Source: Thiobacillus sp. 0-1251 (GTDB taxonomy: Bacteria; Pseudomonadota; Gammaproteobacteria; Burkholderiales; Thiobacillaceae). From it: a stretch of DNA of 64,000 nt. Positions 8,138 through 17,201 of this stretch are shown in pieces (position 1 is the stretch's first letter; every line of letters starts with the position of its first letter). Below the pieces are notes generated by a model that was given only the letters and a program-made list of their open reading frames with translations, ran no database searches and was not told the DNA's origin. The stretch covers positions 1 through 64,000 of the forward strand of contig MKWL01000002.1 of the NCBI GenBank assembly GCA_001899305.1. Reading direction: 5' to 3'. The position numbers and the translations under genes are program-made.

Positions 8138-8968
8138 TCAAACTGCCGCCAGCGCCTGCTTCCGATATTTGTTCAGGTCGCGCACGTTCTCGAATGTCTG
8201 GCCCAGCAGGCTCGACAGGTTGCGGAGAATGCCGCCGACAACCTTGCTTTCCCAGGCATCGTCGAAACGGATCTGCTCGTCGAGCCAGTGCTCCAGCCAT
8301 TCCGGATTGGGTAGGCGCGACTGGATGGTGTCCTTCGGGAACAGGGTTTCGTTGACATGCAGGTTGGTCGGGTGCAGCGCCTTGTCGGAACGCTTGCTGG
8401 ACGCCATCAGGAAACCGATCTTGGCGAAGGCTGCGGCAACGCTCTGGCCCCCCTCCTTCAGCGCGCGCTTCATGTATTGGAGATAGGCGCCGCCGTGGCG
8501 GCCTTCATCGCGCGAGATGGTTTCGTAGATGTGCTTGATGACCGGTTCGGTATGCCATTCCGAGGCGCGCTTGTACCACTGCGTGAGACGGACTTCGCCG
8601 CAGAAGTGCAGCATCAGGGTTTCCATCGGCGGCGCCGGGTCGAAGGGGAAGCGGATGGCGTGCAGCTCGTCCTCGGTGGGCGCAAAATCGGGCTTGAAGC
8701 GGCGCAGATATTCCATCAGCACCAGCGCGTGTTTCTGCTCCTCGTAGAACCAGATCGACATGAAGGCGGAAAAATCGCTGTCGTGCACGAAGTCGCGCAG
8801 GAACATCTCGGTGGCCGGCAGCGCCGCCCACTCCGTAATGGCATTCATCTTGATGGTCAGCGCCTGCTCGTCGGTCAGCTTGGCGGCATCGAAACTGTCC
8901 CACGGAATGTCGGTTTCCATGTTCCAGCGGGCACGTTCGAGAGATTTGAAAAGGTCGATGTAAAGCAT
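8138..8968 (-). CDS. Ferritin-like diiron protein
   Basis: The 276-residue product is helical and carries two diiron half-sites, WFYEEQKHALVLMEYL (ExxH) and ISRDEGRHGGAYLQYM (ExxH). Matching carboxylates are at TEWAALPATEMF and FCGEVRLTQW. This fits the acyl-ACP desaturase/ferritin-like superfamily. It could be an oxygenase or desaturase acting on an unknown substrate; nothing nearby narrows it. No signal peptide. The start at 8968 gives MLYIDLFKSLERARW. The family call is good, the reaction is unknown. Confidence 0.72.
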   Translation of the reverse strand: MLYIDLFKSLERARWNMETDIPWDSFDAAKLTDEQALTIKMNAITEWAALPATEMFLRDFVHDSDFSAFMSIWFYEEQKHALVLMEYLRRFKPDFAPTEDELHAIRFPFDPAPPMETLMLHFCGEVRLTQWYKRASEWHTEPVIKHIYETISRDEGRHGGAYLQYMKRALKEGGQSVAAAFAKIGFLMASSKRSDKALHPTNLHVNETLFPKDTIQSRLPNPEWLEHWLDEQIRFDDAWESKVVGGILRNLSSLLGQTFENVRDLNKYRKQALAAV

Positions 8969-9186
8969 GTTGTAGGGAGGGGCGCGGATTATTGGGGTGT
9001 CCCCAGTGTGCCCATTGTTGTCCGAATGAATGACATTTTAGTGTCTTTCCACGGTTTTTCCCTCATTCCCGCCCATAGGGCACCCGAATCGCCGGATCGC
9101 GTCGCGGCCCCCCCTGCCATCCCGTCCGCCGTCCGGTCAATGCGGAAGTGGCATAATAATCAGGTTTTCTGCATCTTCCAGCCACG

Positions 9187-10059
9187 ATGAATCCCGAGCG
9201 TACAGCCCCCTCCCTACCCGATACGTTTGCCCTGCACGAAGGCGAGCTGATCGCGCTGCAAGTGAATGCCGCGCACGCGCTCGGCCTGTCCGACACCCAC
9301 TTCCGGGATCCCCTGGCCGACGGCACCCTGGGGCCCATGCTGACGGTCATACCGGCAGGCGCATTCGAATACGGCGCCGCGCCGCGGGAAGCAGCACCGG
9401 CGCAGGATCGCCCGCGTCGTGCCGCCCTGATCGAGCGCGGTTTCGCCATCGGCGTGCTGCCCGTCACGACGGAAGAGTTCGAGGCCTACGGCCGTGCCAC
9501 CGGCTGGCGGCGGCGTGCGGAACTGGTCTGGCTGTCCGGCCGCAAGCCGGTCATCAACGTGCGACAGACCGAGGCGCGCGATTACTGCGCCTGGTTGAGC
9601 CGGCAGACCGGCCAGCACTACCGTCTGCCGACCGAACAGGAATGGGAGTACGCCTATCGCGCCGGCGCGTCGAGCGCCTATCCGCAGGGTGACCGCATCA
9701 CGCCGGCGGATGCGCTCTATAACGCGAGCCAGGGTTATGACGCCGCACGCCCCAAGCGGCCGCGCCTGTTGTCGCGCTGCTTTGTCCGTTGCGGCGCGAT
9801 GGAGGCTGGCAAGTTGCGCCCCAACCGCTGGGGCCTGCACGACATGGCAGGCAATGTATGGGAATTCACCGCCAGTTCCTGGACCCGCGATCATGCCAGC
9901 CTCCCCGAGCGTCCCCTGTCCGGCAAGCCACAAGCCGTGGTCACCAAGGGCGGCTCATGGTTCGATGGCCCCGAGGACTGCCGGGCTGCCGCACGCCGCC
10001 GCCGGCTGGAGAATGAACTGGACCTCAATCTGGGTTTCCGCGTCGTGCGCGACATTTAA
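9187..10059 (+). CDS. SUMF1/formylglycine-generating-enzyme-type protein
   Basis: The 290-residue product has the FGE-sulfatase fold landmarks in order: VIPAGAFEYG, FAIGVLPVTTEEFEAYG, INVRQTEARDYCAWLSRQTGQHYRLPTEQEWEYAYRAG, GLHDMAGNVWEFTASSW, and GGSWFDGPEDCRAAARRR with GFRVVRD at the end. I do not see the paired cysteines that bind copper in true formylglycine-generating enzymes, so it is more like the EgtB/PvdO/regulatory branch. No signal peptide is obvious. Its stop is 18 bases before the DgcZ-like cyclase gene, so the two are probably cotranscribed and may be linked in function. Confidence 0.85.
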   Translation: MNPERTAPSLPDTFALHEGELIALQVNAAHALGLSDTHFRDPLADGTLGPMLTVIPAGAFEYGAAPREAAPAQDRPRRAALIERGFAIGVLPVTTEEFEAYGRATGWRRRAELVWLSGRKPVINVRQTEARDYCAWLSRQTGQHYRLPTEQEWEYAYRAGASSAYPQGDRITPADALYNASQGYDAARPKRPRLLSRCFVRCGAMEAGKLRPNRWGLHDMAGNVWEFTASSWTRDHASLPERPLSGKPQAVVTKGGSWFDGPEDCRAAARRRRLENELDLNLGFRVVRDI

Positions 10060-10077
10060 AGGGTGGGTGCGCACACC

Positions 10078-10992
10078 ATGACCGCGACACAACAGGACGA
10101 GAACCAGGTCAAAACAGACCTGACTCTCAATACCACGAGTTTCGTTGCCGAACTCGACGCTGCTGTCGAGGCGCACCTGGAGTGGACACGCCGAATCTTG
10201 CGTTGCGTTGTTCTGCAGTCGTCACCCGGCGAGGATGTGCTCGACCTCAAAGCACATACTCTGTGCCATTTCGGCGGGTGGTTTAGGACGCATCGGGAGC
10301 TTTTCGAGCTGATGGACGCCCCATCCGCCGCGCGTGTGGGAGCGGTTCACCAAACGATGCATGATGCCATCCGGTCAATCTGCAGCACCGTCCTTGCCGG
10401 CCGCAAGGGAGCAAAAGCCGACCTCGAAGTCTTTGAAGCGTCGCAATCCGAACTGATTGACCTGCTTGCTCGTTTCAAGACGCTGATCCTTTCGGCCGCA
10501 CACCGTATCGACCCCCTTACCCGGTTACCACTGCGCTATGGCATCGAAAACGATTTTGCCCTGTATCAGAAGGAAGCCAAACGCAATCGCACCCTGCTCT
10601 ATGTGGTCATCATCGATGTCGACAATTTCAAGCCGATCAACGACACCTTCGGCCATCCCGTGGGCGATCAGGTCTTGTGCCACCTGGCCAATACCCTGAA
10701 GCAGAGCCTGCGTGGCGATGAACCGCTCTACCGTTATGGCGGGGAGGAATTCCTCTGGCTGCTGAAATGCAAGTCAGCCACCGAGGCCCGGCAATCGGCG
10801 CGTCGCGTCCTGGCTATCGTAGGCACCACACCGGTGCCGATCGACGGCGAAGTCCTGAGGCTGACCGTGACGATGGGGATGGCCCTGGCCGGCGAACAGG
10901 AAGACCTCGCGAGCGCCATCAAGCGGGCCGATCTGGCGCTGTACGAAGGCAAACGCGAAGGCCGAAATCGGTTCGTCATCGCCGAGCCCTGA
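10078..10992 (+). CDS. DgcZ-like diguanylate cyclase with zinc-binding CZB domain
   Basis: The 304-residue soluble protein has an N-terminal CZB domain with the zinc ligands in DgcZ order and spacing: His33, Cys63 (in [10 protein letters not shown]), His91 and His95 (HQTMH). A GGDEF domain with an intact GGEEF motif ([12 protein letters not shown]) follows. The I-site position reads RGDE rather than RxxD, so product inhibition may be weak. In E. coli DgcZ, zinc binding to this domain switches c-di-GMP synthesis off. The ATG at 10078 is chosen because it matches the family's short N-terminus; a GTG at 10063 is possible. Confidence 0.88.
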   Translation: MTATQQDENQVKTDLTLNTTSFVAELDAAVEAHLEWTRRILRCVVLQSSPGEDVLDLKAHTLCHFGGWFRTHRELFELMDAPSAARVGAVHQTMHDAIRSICSTVLAGRKGAKADLEVFEASQSELIDLLARFKTLILSAAHRIDPLTRLPLRYGIENDFALYQKEAKRNRTLLYVVIIDVDNFKPINDTFGHPVGDQVLCHLANTLKQSLRGDEPLYRYGGEEFLWLLKCKSATEARQSARRVLAIVGTTPVPIDGEVLRLTVTMGMALAGEQEDLASAIKRADLALYEGKREGRNRFVIAEP

Positions 10993-11109
10993 GGCGTCCC
11001 CTGGCAACGGTCCTGGCGATTCCTTGCCCCTCACCCTGTCGCGGTTTCCGGTCCGCTGGGGCGTCGCCTATAAATAACGAAGCGCTCGCCGCCACAACAG
11101 GGAAACCGC

Positions 11110-12063
11110 ATGCAATTCAAGGATTACTACCAGACGCTGGGCGTGGCGCGCGATGCCACGGCGGACGAAATCAAAAAAGCCTTCCGCAAGCTCGCGCGCA
11201 AATACCATCCCGACGTCTCCAAGGAGGCGGATGCCGAACTGCGCATGCAGGAGGTGAACGAAGCCCATGCCGTGCTCTCGGATCCGGAAAAGCGCGCCGC
11301 TTACGATCAACTGGGGCGCGGCCATCGGCCGGGCGAGACGTTCCGCCCGCCGCCGGACTGGGACGCCGGCTTCGAATTTACCGGCCAGGCTTACTCACCC
11401 GGCGAAACCGCCGATTTCAGCGACTTCTTTGCCGAACTGTTCGGCCATATGGGCGGTGCGCACGCGGGGACCCGCCATGCCCGCACCGGCTTCCGGGCAC
11501 AGGGCGAGGATCACCATGCCAAGGTGCTGCTTGATCTGGAAGACAGCTTCACTGGCGCCACCCGGCAGATTTCGCTGCGGGCACCGAAAGTGGACCCTCA
11601 AGGCCGGGTTCAACTGGAAACCCGTACGCTCAACGTGAAGATTCCCAAAGGCGTACATGCCGGCCAGGTCATCCGTCTCGCGGGCCAGGGTGCCCCCGGG
11701 ATGGGCGGAGCCCCGGCCGGCGACCTGCTGTTGGAAGTGCAGTTCAAGCCGCACCCGCGCTTCCGGGCAGAAGGCCGCGATCTGCACCGGACCCTGCCGG
11801 TAGCACCGTGGGAAGCTGCCCTTGGCGCCATCGTCGCAGTGGATCTGCCGCAGGGCAGCGTCAAGGTACGGATTCCCGAGGGCGCCCAGAGCGGGCGGCA
11901 GTTGCGCGTGCGTGGCCATGGCATTCCCGGACAGCCGCCCGGCGACCTGCTGCTCGATCTCCAGGTGGTGCTGCCGCCGGCCAAGACGCCGAGGGCGCGG
12001 GAGTTGTATGAAACGATGGCGCGCGAACTCGCGTTCGATCCGCGCGCGCAGGAAAAGGATTGA
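11110..12063 (+). CDS. cbpA: CbpA, DnaJ-type cochaperone/curved-DNA-binding protein
   Basis: The 317-residue product has an N-terminal J domain (residues 1-70) with the HPD motif at 33-35, a Gly/Phe-rich linker, and two DnaJ C-terminal beta domains, without the zinc fingers of DnaJ. This is the CbpA class. It stimulates DnaK and, in E. coli, also binds curved DNA in the nucleoid. A ribosome binding site (AGGGAAA) precedes the ATG. The modulator gene cbpM starts three bases after its stop, the conserved cbpAM arrangement. Confidence 0.95.
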   Translation: MQFKDYYQTLGVARDATADEIKKAFRKLARKYHPDVSKEADAELRMQEVNEAHAVLSDPEKRAAYDQLGRGHRPGETFRPPPDWDAGFEFTGQAYSPGETADFSDFFAELFGHMGGAHAGTRHARTGFRAQGEDHHAKVLLDLEDSFTGATRQISLRAPKVDPQGRVQLETRTLNVKIPKGVHAGQVIRLAGQGAPGMGGAPAGDLLLEVQFKPHPRFRAEGRDLHRTLPVAPWEAALGAIVAVDLPQGSVKVRIPEGAQSGRQLRVRGHGIPGQPPGDLLLDLQVVLPPAKTPRARELYETMARELAFDPRAQEKD

Positions 12064-12066
12064 ACC

Positions 12067-12384
12067 ATGCAAGACGACGATATTCTGATCGGCTGCCTGA
12101 TGGAGGATTCCTGGCTGACGCTGGAACAGGTGGCCGCTGCCTGCAGCGTGGAGCCCGTCTGGCTCATCCGCCATATCGAGGAAGGCCTCTTCCCGCATGC
12201 CGAAAGCGTGGCAGGCACCTGGCGGTTTTCCGGCGCCAGCCTGCTGCGCGCGCGGCGCATGCGGCAACTGGAGCGTGACTTCGACGCCGTGCCGGAACTT
12301 GCCGCCCTGGTGGCCGACCTGCTGGAGGAAATGGACACGCTGCGGGCGCTGACCCGGCAGGCCGTCCCTGGAAGGGACCGCTAG
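12067..12384 (+). CDS. cbpM: CbpM, MerR-like modulator of CbpA
   Basis: The 105-residue product has a MerR-like helix-turn-helix core (WLTLEQVAAACSVEPVWLIRHIEEGLF) and a C-terminal leucine-rich helix. In E. coli CbpM binds the CbpA J domain and blocks its cochaperone and DNA-binding activity. Its place three bases after cbpA supports the assignment. The 3' end overlaps the convergent oxidoreductase gene by four bases, so there is no room for a terminator between them. Confidence 0.9.
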   Translation: MQDDDILIGCLMEDSWLTLEQVAAACSVEPVWLIRHIEEGLFPHAESVAGTWRFSGASLLRARRMRQLERDFDAVPELAALVADLLEEMDTLRALTRQAVPGRDR

Positions 12385-13370
12385 ATCAGGAGTTCTTCCC
12401 GGGCCTGAACCAGCGCCTGGGCCAGCCGCACGCCGCTCTCCCACGCACGCTCGACCCCGACACCGGCAATGCCGTCGCCGATCAGGGCGACCCGGCTCTC
12501 GCGGTCGCTGACCCAGAAGCCGCCGACCGAGGTTTGCGGACGCGCATGGCGCCACAGGTGCGAGGCTTCGATCTCGACCGGCCACGGCAGGCCCAACAGG
12601 CCCATCAGTGCTGAAGCCGCGCGGTTGCTGGCCTCCATCTCCGAAGCTTCCAGGTAGGTTTCGGCGAATTCGTGGCTGCTGTGCACCGCCCACAGGCCGG
12701 GGCCGTCGGCCGTCTGGCGTACCGCCAGATTCAACAGATGGTCGTCGAACTTGATGACGTCCGCCGCGGGGCCACCCTCCCAGCGCATCAGGAACGACCA
12801 GATCGGACGATAGCGCACCTCGCCCAGGCGCTCACGCAACAGCGGCAGCGCATCGAGCATGGGAATGGCCTGCGGCGTGGGCACGCTGCAGATCACGCAG
12901 TCGTAGTCGCCGCGCACCTCGCCATTCTCGAGGATGATCGTTCGCGGCTGCAGGGTCGCCACGCGTGACTGGGTGTGCAGGTGGGCATCGCCGAGCAGTT
13001 TGCGAACCAGTTGCGACGGTTCGATGGTGGGACGGAAATGGTTTTGCAACTGCGCTTCCCCCCACGAGATGGTGGCGCGTCCCTGCCAGACGTTGCCGCG
13101 AACCGGTGCGGCCCAGCCCTGTCGCACCCAGTCGCGCAACTGGCTGCGGAAAGGCTCGCGCTTGGCAGAGATGAACGGGGTACCCAGCGTAGCCCAGCCC
13201 TGTTCCGTACGCCGGGTCGACAGGCGCCCGCCCGCGCCACGCGCCTTGTCGAACACGTCGACCTCCCAGCCCGCCGCGGCGAGCGTGCCTGCACAGCTTG
13301 CACCTGCAATCCCTGCCCCAACGATGCCTGCCCTGAGCCCTGTCGAAGGGCCTGCCCTCAGTTTTGTCAT
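12381..13370 (-). CDS. Renalase-like FAD-dependent oxidoreductase
   Basis: The 329-residue product has a dinucleotide-binding motif GIVGAGIAGASCAG near the N-terminus, followed by VDVFDKARGAGGRLSTRR. The C-terminal FAD motif is VALIGDGIAGVGVERAWESGVRLAQAL. This is the amine-oxidase/renalase-like family. The N-terminus MTKLRAGPSTGLRAG is encoded by a REP-like repeat that pushes the Rossmann strand to residue 14. The start codon overlaps the end of a small frame upstream (ATGA). It is probably cytosolic; the substrate is unknown. Confidence 0.82.
   Translation of the reverse strand: MTKLRAGPSTGLRAGIVGAGIAGASCAGTLAAAGWEVDVFDKARGAGGRLSTRRTEQGWATLGTPFISAKREPFRSQLRDWVRQGWAAPVRGNVWQGRATISWGEAQLQNHFRPTIEPSQLVRKLLGDAHLHTQSRVATLQPRTIILENGEVRGDYDCVICSVPTPQAIPMLDALPLLRERLGEVRYRPIWSFLMRWEGGPAADVIKFDDHLLNLAVRQTADGPGLWAVHSSHEFAETYLEASEMEASNRAASALMGLLGLPWPVEIEASHLWRHARPQTSVGGFWVSDRESRVALIGDGIAGVGVERAWESGVRLAQALVQAREELLI
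13327..13360. repeat. REP-like repeat in the oxidoreductase start
   Basis: The core CCTGAGCCCTGTCGAAGGGC belongs to the same family as the repeats at 15241-15312 and 30604-30662. It lies inside the coding region, just after the ATG, and is translated as the LRAGPSTGLRAG stretch. Confidence 0.7.
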
Positions 13371-13462
13371 GCCTCTCCATCCTTGTATATGACCACGCGA
13401 CGATCTCCCGTATCGCCGTGGGGGAGCGCACGGCGCATGGCGCGCGCGGCTTCCCGTTCCAT
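13367..13462 (-). CDS. Possible small protein upstream of the oxidoreductase
   Basis: An in-frame stretch ends MEREAARAMRRALPHGDTGD then RRVVIYKDGEA, and its TGA overlaps the ATG of the oxidoreductase gene (ATGA), the coupling seen in real operons. Starting at the ATG at 13462 gives 31 residues. The frame stays open further upstream (GRVFESAFKNLLIQFD), so a longer form from a TTG or GTG start is possible. No clear ribosome binding site. I recognise no family. Confidence 0.3.
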   Translation of the reverse strand: MEREAARAMRRALPHGDTGDRRVVIYKDGEA

Positions 13463-13529
13463 ATCGAACTGTATCAGCAAATTCTTAAATGCCGATTCAA
13501 AAACCCTGCCCAGACTGATGCCTGCGCGC

Positions 13530-13958
13530 TCAGGCCAATACCCTCTGCATGGCCACATGCGGAATGCCGGCTTCCTCGTATTCGGCACCTTCGGCGACAA
13601 ACCCTGCGCGGGCATAGAATCCTGCGGCATGGGTTTGTGCACTGAGTCTGAGCACGGTCTGGCCGCGCGCCTGCGCGGCGCGCAGGATCCGATCCAGCAA
13701 GGCCCGGCCCACGCCGCGCCCGCGCCAGGCCGGCAGCACGGCCATGCGGCCGAGGTGTCCGTCGGGCAGCAGGCGGGCGCAACCGATGGGCGAGCCATCC
13801 CCGGCCAGGGCGAGCCAATGCGTCGAGACGGCATCGTATTCGTCCCATTCCAGCGCTTCCGGGACCCCCTGCTCGTCGATGAACACGGCGCGCCGTACGG
13901 CGCCAAGGCGTGCCGCATCGCGGGCCCAGTCGGTTTCTCCAATCGTGAAGGCCGTCAT
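13530..13958 (-). CDS. GNAT-family N-acetyltransferase
   Basis: The 142-residue product shows the GNAT order: FIDEQGVPEALEWDEYD, then a strand with HWLALAGDGSPIGCARLL, the acetyl-CoA loop MAVLPAWRGRGVGRALLDRIL (R/QxxGxG/A), and a C-terminal AAGFYARAGF element. It is like YjcF/ElaA-type acetyltransferases of unknown substrate. The ATG at 13958 lies two bases after the stop of the MFS transporter gene, so it is translationally coupled to it. Confidence 0.87.
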   Translation of the reverse strand: MTAFTIGETDWARDAARLGAVRRAVFIDEQGVPEALEWDEYDAVSTHWLALAGDGSPIGCARLLPDGHLGRMAVLPAWRGRGVGRALLDRILRAAQARGQTVLRLSAQTHAAGFYARAGFVAEGAEYEEAGIPHVAMQRVLA

Positions 13959-13960
13959 CG

Positions 13961-15322
13961 CTACGCCCCGATGCGGGCGAACCGCCGCGCGGCACGATGG
14001 CCGCGCGCCGCCTTCACGCCGACCAGCATCCACAGTCCGGCGACGAAATAACAACCGGTGATGAGCAGCGACTGGCGGTGGTCACCCTGTGTGATCCAGC
14101 TCGCAATCCCATAGGTCAGCGGGCCGACGATCGACGCCAGCTTGACCGCCAGGCCCCACAAGCCGAAGAACTCGGCCTCCTGTGCCGGGGGCGCCAGCAA
14201 TCCCACCATGGCACGCCCGGCCGATTGCGAGGCCCCCATGCACAGCCCGGCCAGATTGGCCGCCACCCAGAACATGCGTTCGTCAGGCGCGGCCCAGGCC
14301 AGCAGCACCATCACGATCCAGCCGACCAGCGTGAACGCAATCAGGCGCACATGGCCGACCCGATCCTGCACATGGCCGAAGACGAAGGCGCCGACAGCCG
14401 CCGTGATGTTGACCACCAGCACCAGCAGGATGGTTTGTTGGGTGCTGAAGTGAAATGCTTGGTTGGCGTAGATTGCCGCCAGCGTGATGACAGCCTGGAT
14501 GCCGGCCTGATACAGCACGGTGCAGACGAGAAAGCGCTTGAGGTCGGGCAGGTATTCGAGATGGCCGAGCGTGTGCCGCACCTGGGCCCAGGCGTTGCGC
14601 GCCGTTCGGTCGCGTTGTGGCACGGCACGCTCGCGCAACATCAATAGCGTCGGCAAACTCGCCAGCAGGAACAGCGCGGCGGTGATCAGCATGGAGACCG
14701 GAACGAATGCCGCGGCTTCCTGGCCATGCGCCTGCGCCCAGCTGATGTAGGCGAGGCTTGCGCCCAACGACACCAGCCCGCCCACGTAGCCGAGCGACCA
14801 ACCCCAGCCGGATACCCGGCCCAGTGCACGCGGACGCGCGAGTTCGTTCAGGAAAGCGGCGATCAGGTTTTCGCCGGTGCCGAAGAAATAATTGGAGAGT
14901 ACCAGTCCCACGATGGCCAGCGCCAGTGCGCCCGGCACGGCAAAATACAGCAGCGCGGTGAAGCCGACGCAGCCCAGCGTGGTCAGCCACAGCAGCATTT
15001 TCTTGTTGGCGTGGGCATCGGCATACGCGCCGATCAGCGGTGCCGTGAGCATCACCAACGCATAGGAAACCGATAGCGCGAGCGTCCAGACGAAAGTCGC
15101 CCATGGCGCGTTGCCGGCCACCGCCGCGACGAAATAGGCGCTGAACACGGCCGTAATGACGACCGTCGTGTAGCCCGAATTGGCGAAGTCGTACATCGCC
15201 CATGCCCAGATTTCGCGCCGGCGCACGCCGGGTTGCAGCAGGCCTGTCCTGAGCGGAGTCGAAGGGCCTGTCCTGAGCGGAGTCGAAGGGCCTGTCCTGA
15301 GCGGAGTCGAGGGGCTGCTCAT
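13961..15322 (-). CDS. MFS transporter of the UMF1/Atg22-like family
   Basis: The 453-residue product has about twelve hydrophobic helices and opens its transporter domain with EIWAWAMYDFANSGYTTVV, the hallmark of the Atg22/UMF1 branch of major facilitators. Its start at 15322 shares one base with the ABC transporter stop (TGATG), which fixes the start. That forces residues 4-27 to be three copies of PSTPLRTG, encoded by a tandem REP-like repeat. Without them the protein would begin near LLQPGVRRRE, a normal length. Substrate unknown; it lies between an exporter and an acetyltransferase gene. Confidence 0.87.
   Translation of the reverse strand: MSSPSTPLRTGPSTPLRTGPSTPLRTGLLQPGVRRREIWAWAMYDFANSGYTTVVITAVFSAYFVAAVAGNAPWATFVWTLALSVSYALVMLTAPLIGAYADAHANKKMLLWLTTLGCVGFTALLYFAVPGALALAIVGLVLSNYFFGTGENLIAAFLNELARPRALGRVSGWGWSLGYVGGLVSLGASLAYISWAQAHGQEAAAFVPVSMLITAALFLLASLPTLLMLRERAVPQRDRTARNAWAQVRHTLGHLEYLPDLKRFLVCTVLYQAGIQAVITLAAIYANQAFHFSTQQTILLVLVVNITAAVGAFVFGHVQDRVGHVRLIAFTLVGWIVMVLLAWAAPDERMFWVAANLAGLCMGASQSAGRAMVGLLAPPAQEAEFFGLWGLAVKLASIVGPLTYGIASWITQGDHRQSLLITGCYFVAGLWMLVGVKAARGHRAARRFARIGA
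15241..15312. repeat. Three tandem 24-bp REP-like repeats in a coding region
   Basis: Copies at 15241-15264, 15265-15288 and 15289-15312 differ at one base in the last. The unit length is a multiple of three, so on the minus strand each copy adds eight residues, PSTPLRTG, to the MFS protein's N-terminus without breaking the frame. Confidence 0.9.
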
Positions 15323-17118
15323 CAGGCGACCTCCTCTTCGGCCTGCTGCTGCAATGCCCACATGTGGGCATATACGCCATTTTTCTCCAGCAGATCGGTA
15401 TGCCGTCCGCGCTCGACGATGCGCCCGCCTTCCATCACCAGGATCTCGTCGGCCTCGACCACGGTGGAGAGGCGGTGCGCGATGATGAGGCTGGTGCGGC
15501 TGCGCGCGATTTCCAGCAGCTCGGCCTGGATGGCCTTTTCGGTCTTGGTGTCGAGCGCCGAGGTGGCCTCGTCGAGAATGAGGATGGCCGGATTCTTCAG
15601 CAGCGTGCGTGCGATTGCCACGCGCTGCTTCTCGCCGCCCGAGAGTTTCAGTCCGCGCTCGCCCACCACCGTGTCCCATCCCTGCGGCAGGGCTTCGATG
15701 AAATGCAGGATATGCGCGGCACGCGCGGCTTCGAGTACCTCGTCGCGGCGGGCGTCGGGTCGGCCGTAGGCGATGTTGTAGTAGATGCTGTCGTTGAACA
15801 GCACGGTGTCCTGCGGCACCACGCCGATGGCGGCGCGCAGGCTGTCCTGCGTGACCTGGCGGATGTCCTGGCCGTCGATGCGGATGCTGCCCGCGCCGAC
15901 ATCGTAGAAACGGAACAGCAATCGTGCGAGCGTCGACTTGCCGGCGCCGCTGGACCCCACCGCCGCCACGGTCCTGCCGGCGGGGATGGTGAAGCTGACA
16001 TCATGCAGGATCGGTCGGTCGGCGTTGTAGGCAAAGCTCACATGCTCGAACCTCACCTCGCCTGCCACCACGTCGAGGTCGCGCGCATCGGGGGCATCCT
16101 CCACCTCGCGCGGCCGCTGTAGCAAGGCGAACATGCGCTCGACGTCGGTGATCGACTCCTTGATCTGGCGATACATCACGCCGAGAAAGCTCAGCGGCTG
16201 GAACATCTGCAGCAGGAAAGCATTGACCATCACCAGATCCCCCAGTGTCAGCGTACCGTGCACGACGCCGTTGGCGGCGCGCAGCACCATCAGCGTCACC
16301 CCGACTGCGATGGTCCCGGCCTGGGCGGCATTGAGCATGCCCAACGAGCGCTGCGACTTCAGCGCCATGTCTTCCCATTCGATCAGGCTTTTGTCGTAGC
16401 GTGCGGCCTCGTATTTTTCGTTGCCGAAGTATTTGACTGTCTCGTAGTTCAGCAGGCTGTCGATGGCGCGGCCGTAGGCCTCGGAATCGAGGGTGTTGGC
16501 GCGGCGCACGAACTGCGTGCGCCATTCGGTGATGGTCACGGTGAAGCCGATGTAGGCCGCCAGGGTGATGAGCGTCAGCACCCCGAACACCCAGTCGAGC
16601 TTGACGAACAGGATGCCCGCGACCAACAGAATTTCCAGCACCGTGGGCGTGATGCGGAACAGCAGATAGCCGACCAGGCTGGACAGCGCCTTGGAGCCGC
16701 GCTCGATGTCGCGGGTGATGCCGCCGGTCTGCCTTTCCAGATGAAAGCGCAGCGACAGCGCGTGCAGGTGCTGGAACACCGCCATGCTGATGCGTCGCAT
16801 GGCGCGCTGCGTGACCTTGGCGAACACCACGTCGCGCAGGTCGGCAAAGGTGGTGCTGACGAAGCGCAACAGACCGTAGCTGACGATGAAGGCCAGCGGC
16901 AGCACCAGTTCGGGACGCGGCTTGTTCAGGGAGTCGATGATGTCCTTCAGCACCAGCGGCACCGCCACCGAGGCCAGTTTGGCGCCGACCAGCAGCGCCA
17001 GTGCCAGCAATACGCGGCCGCGAAATTCCCATAAATAGGGAAACAGGCGGCTGATCGAGCGCAGGCTGGGGTCGCCAGGCGGCGGCGGGGGCGAATGGGA
17101 ATGAACGGCGGGATGCAT
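15322..17118 (-). CDS. ATM1-type ABC exporter (membrane-ATPase half-transporter)
   Basis: The 598-residue half-transporter has six N-terminal membrane helices (about residues 30-320) and an ATPase domain with Walker A GSSGAGKST, signature LSGGEKQR, and Walker B AILILDEATSALD. The NYETVKYFGNEKYE segment is characteristic of the ATM1/HMT1 (ABCB7-like) branch, which exports glutathione- or persulfide-related compounds or heavy-metal conjugates in bacteria and mitochondria. The ATG at 17118 is chosen because sequence further upstream does not resemble the family. It begins a coupled run with the MFS and GNAT genes. Confidence 0.9.
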   Translation of the reverse strand: MHPAVHSHSPPPPPGDPSLRSISRLFPYLWEFRGRVLLALALLVGAKLASVAVPLVLKDIIDSLNKPRPELVLPLAFIVSYGLLRFVSTTFADLRDVVFAKVTQRAMRRISMAVFQHLHALSLRFHLERQTGGITRDIERGSKALSSLVGYLLFRITPTVLEILLVAGILFVKLDWVFGVLTLITLAAYIGFTVTITEWRTQFVRRANTLDSEAYGRAIDSLLNYETVKYFGNEKYEAARYDKSLIEWEDMALKSQRSLGMLNAAQAGTIAVGVTLMVLRAANGVVHGTLTLGDLVMVNAFLLQMFQPLSFLGVMYRQIKESITDVERMFALLQRPREVEDAPDARDLDVVAGEVRFEHVSFAYNADRPILHDVSFTIPAGRTVAAVGSSGAGKSTLARLLFRFYDVGAGSIRIDGQDIRQVTQDSLRAAIGVVPQDTVLFNDSIYYNIAYGRPDARRDEVLEAARAAHILHFIEALPQGWDTVVGERGLKLSGGEKQRVAIARTLLKNPAILILDEATSALDTKTEKAIQAELLEIARSRTSLIIAHRLSTVVEADEILVMEGGRIVERGRHTDLLEKNGVYAHMWALQQQAEEEVA

Positions 17119-17201
17119 CAGGTCGGGTAGAATTACGAATTCGGTTTTTCCTGATTTTACGTCCGATGCGATGCATTCCGGCAGCGGACAAAAACAACGG
17201 C

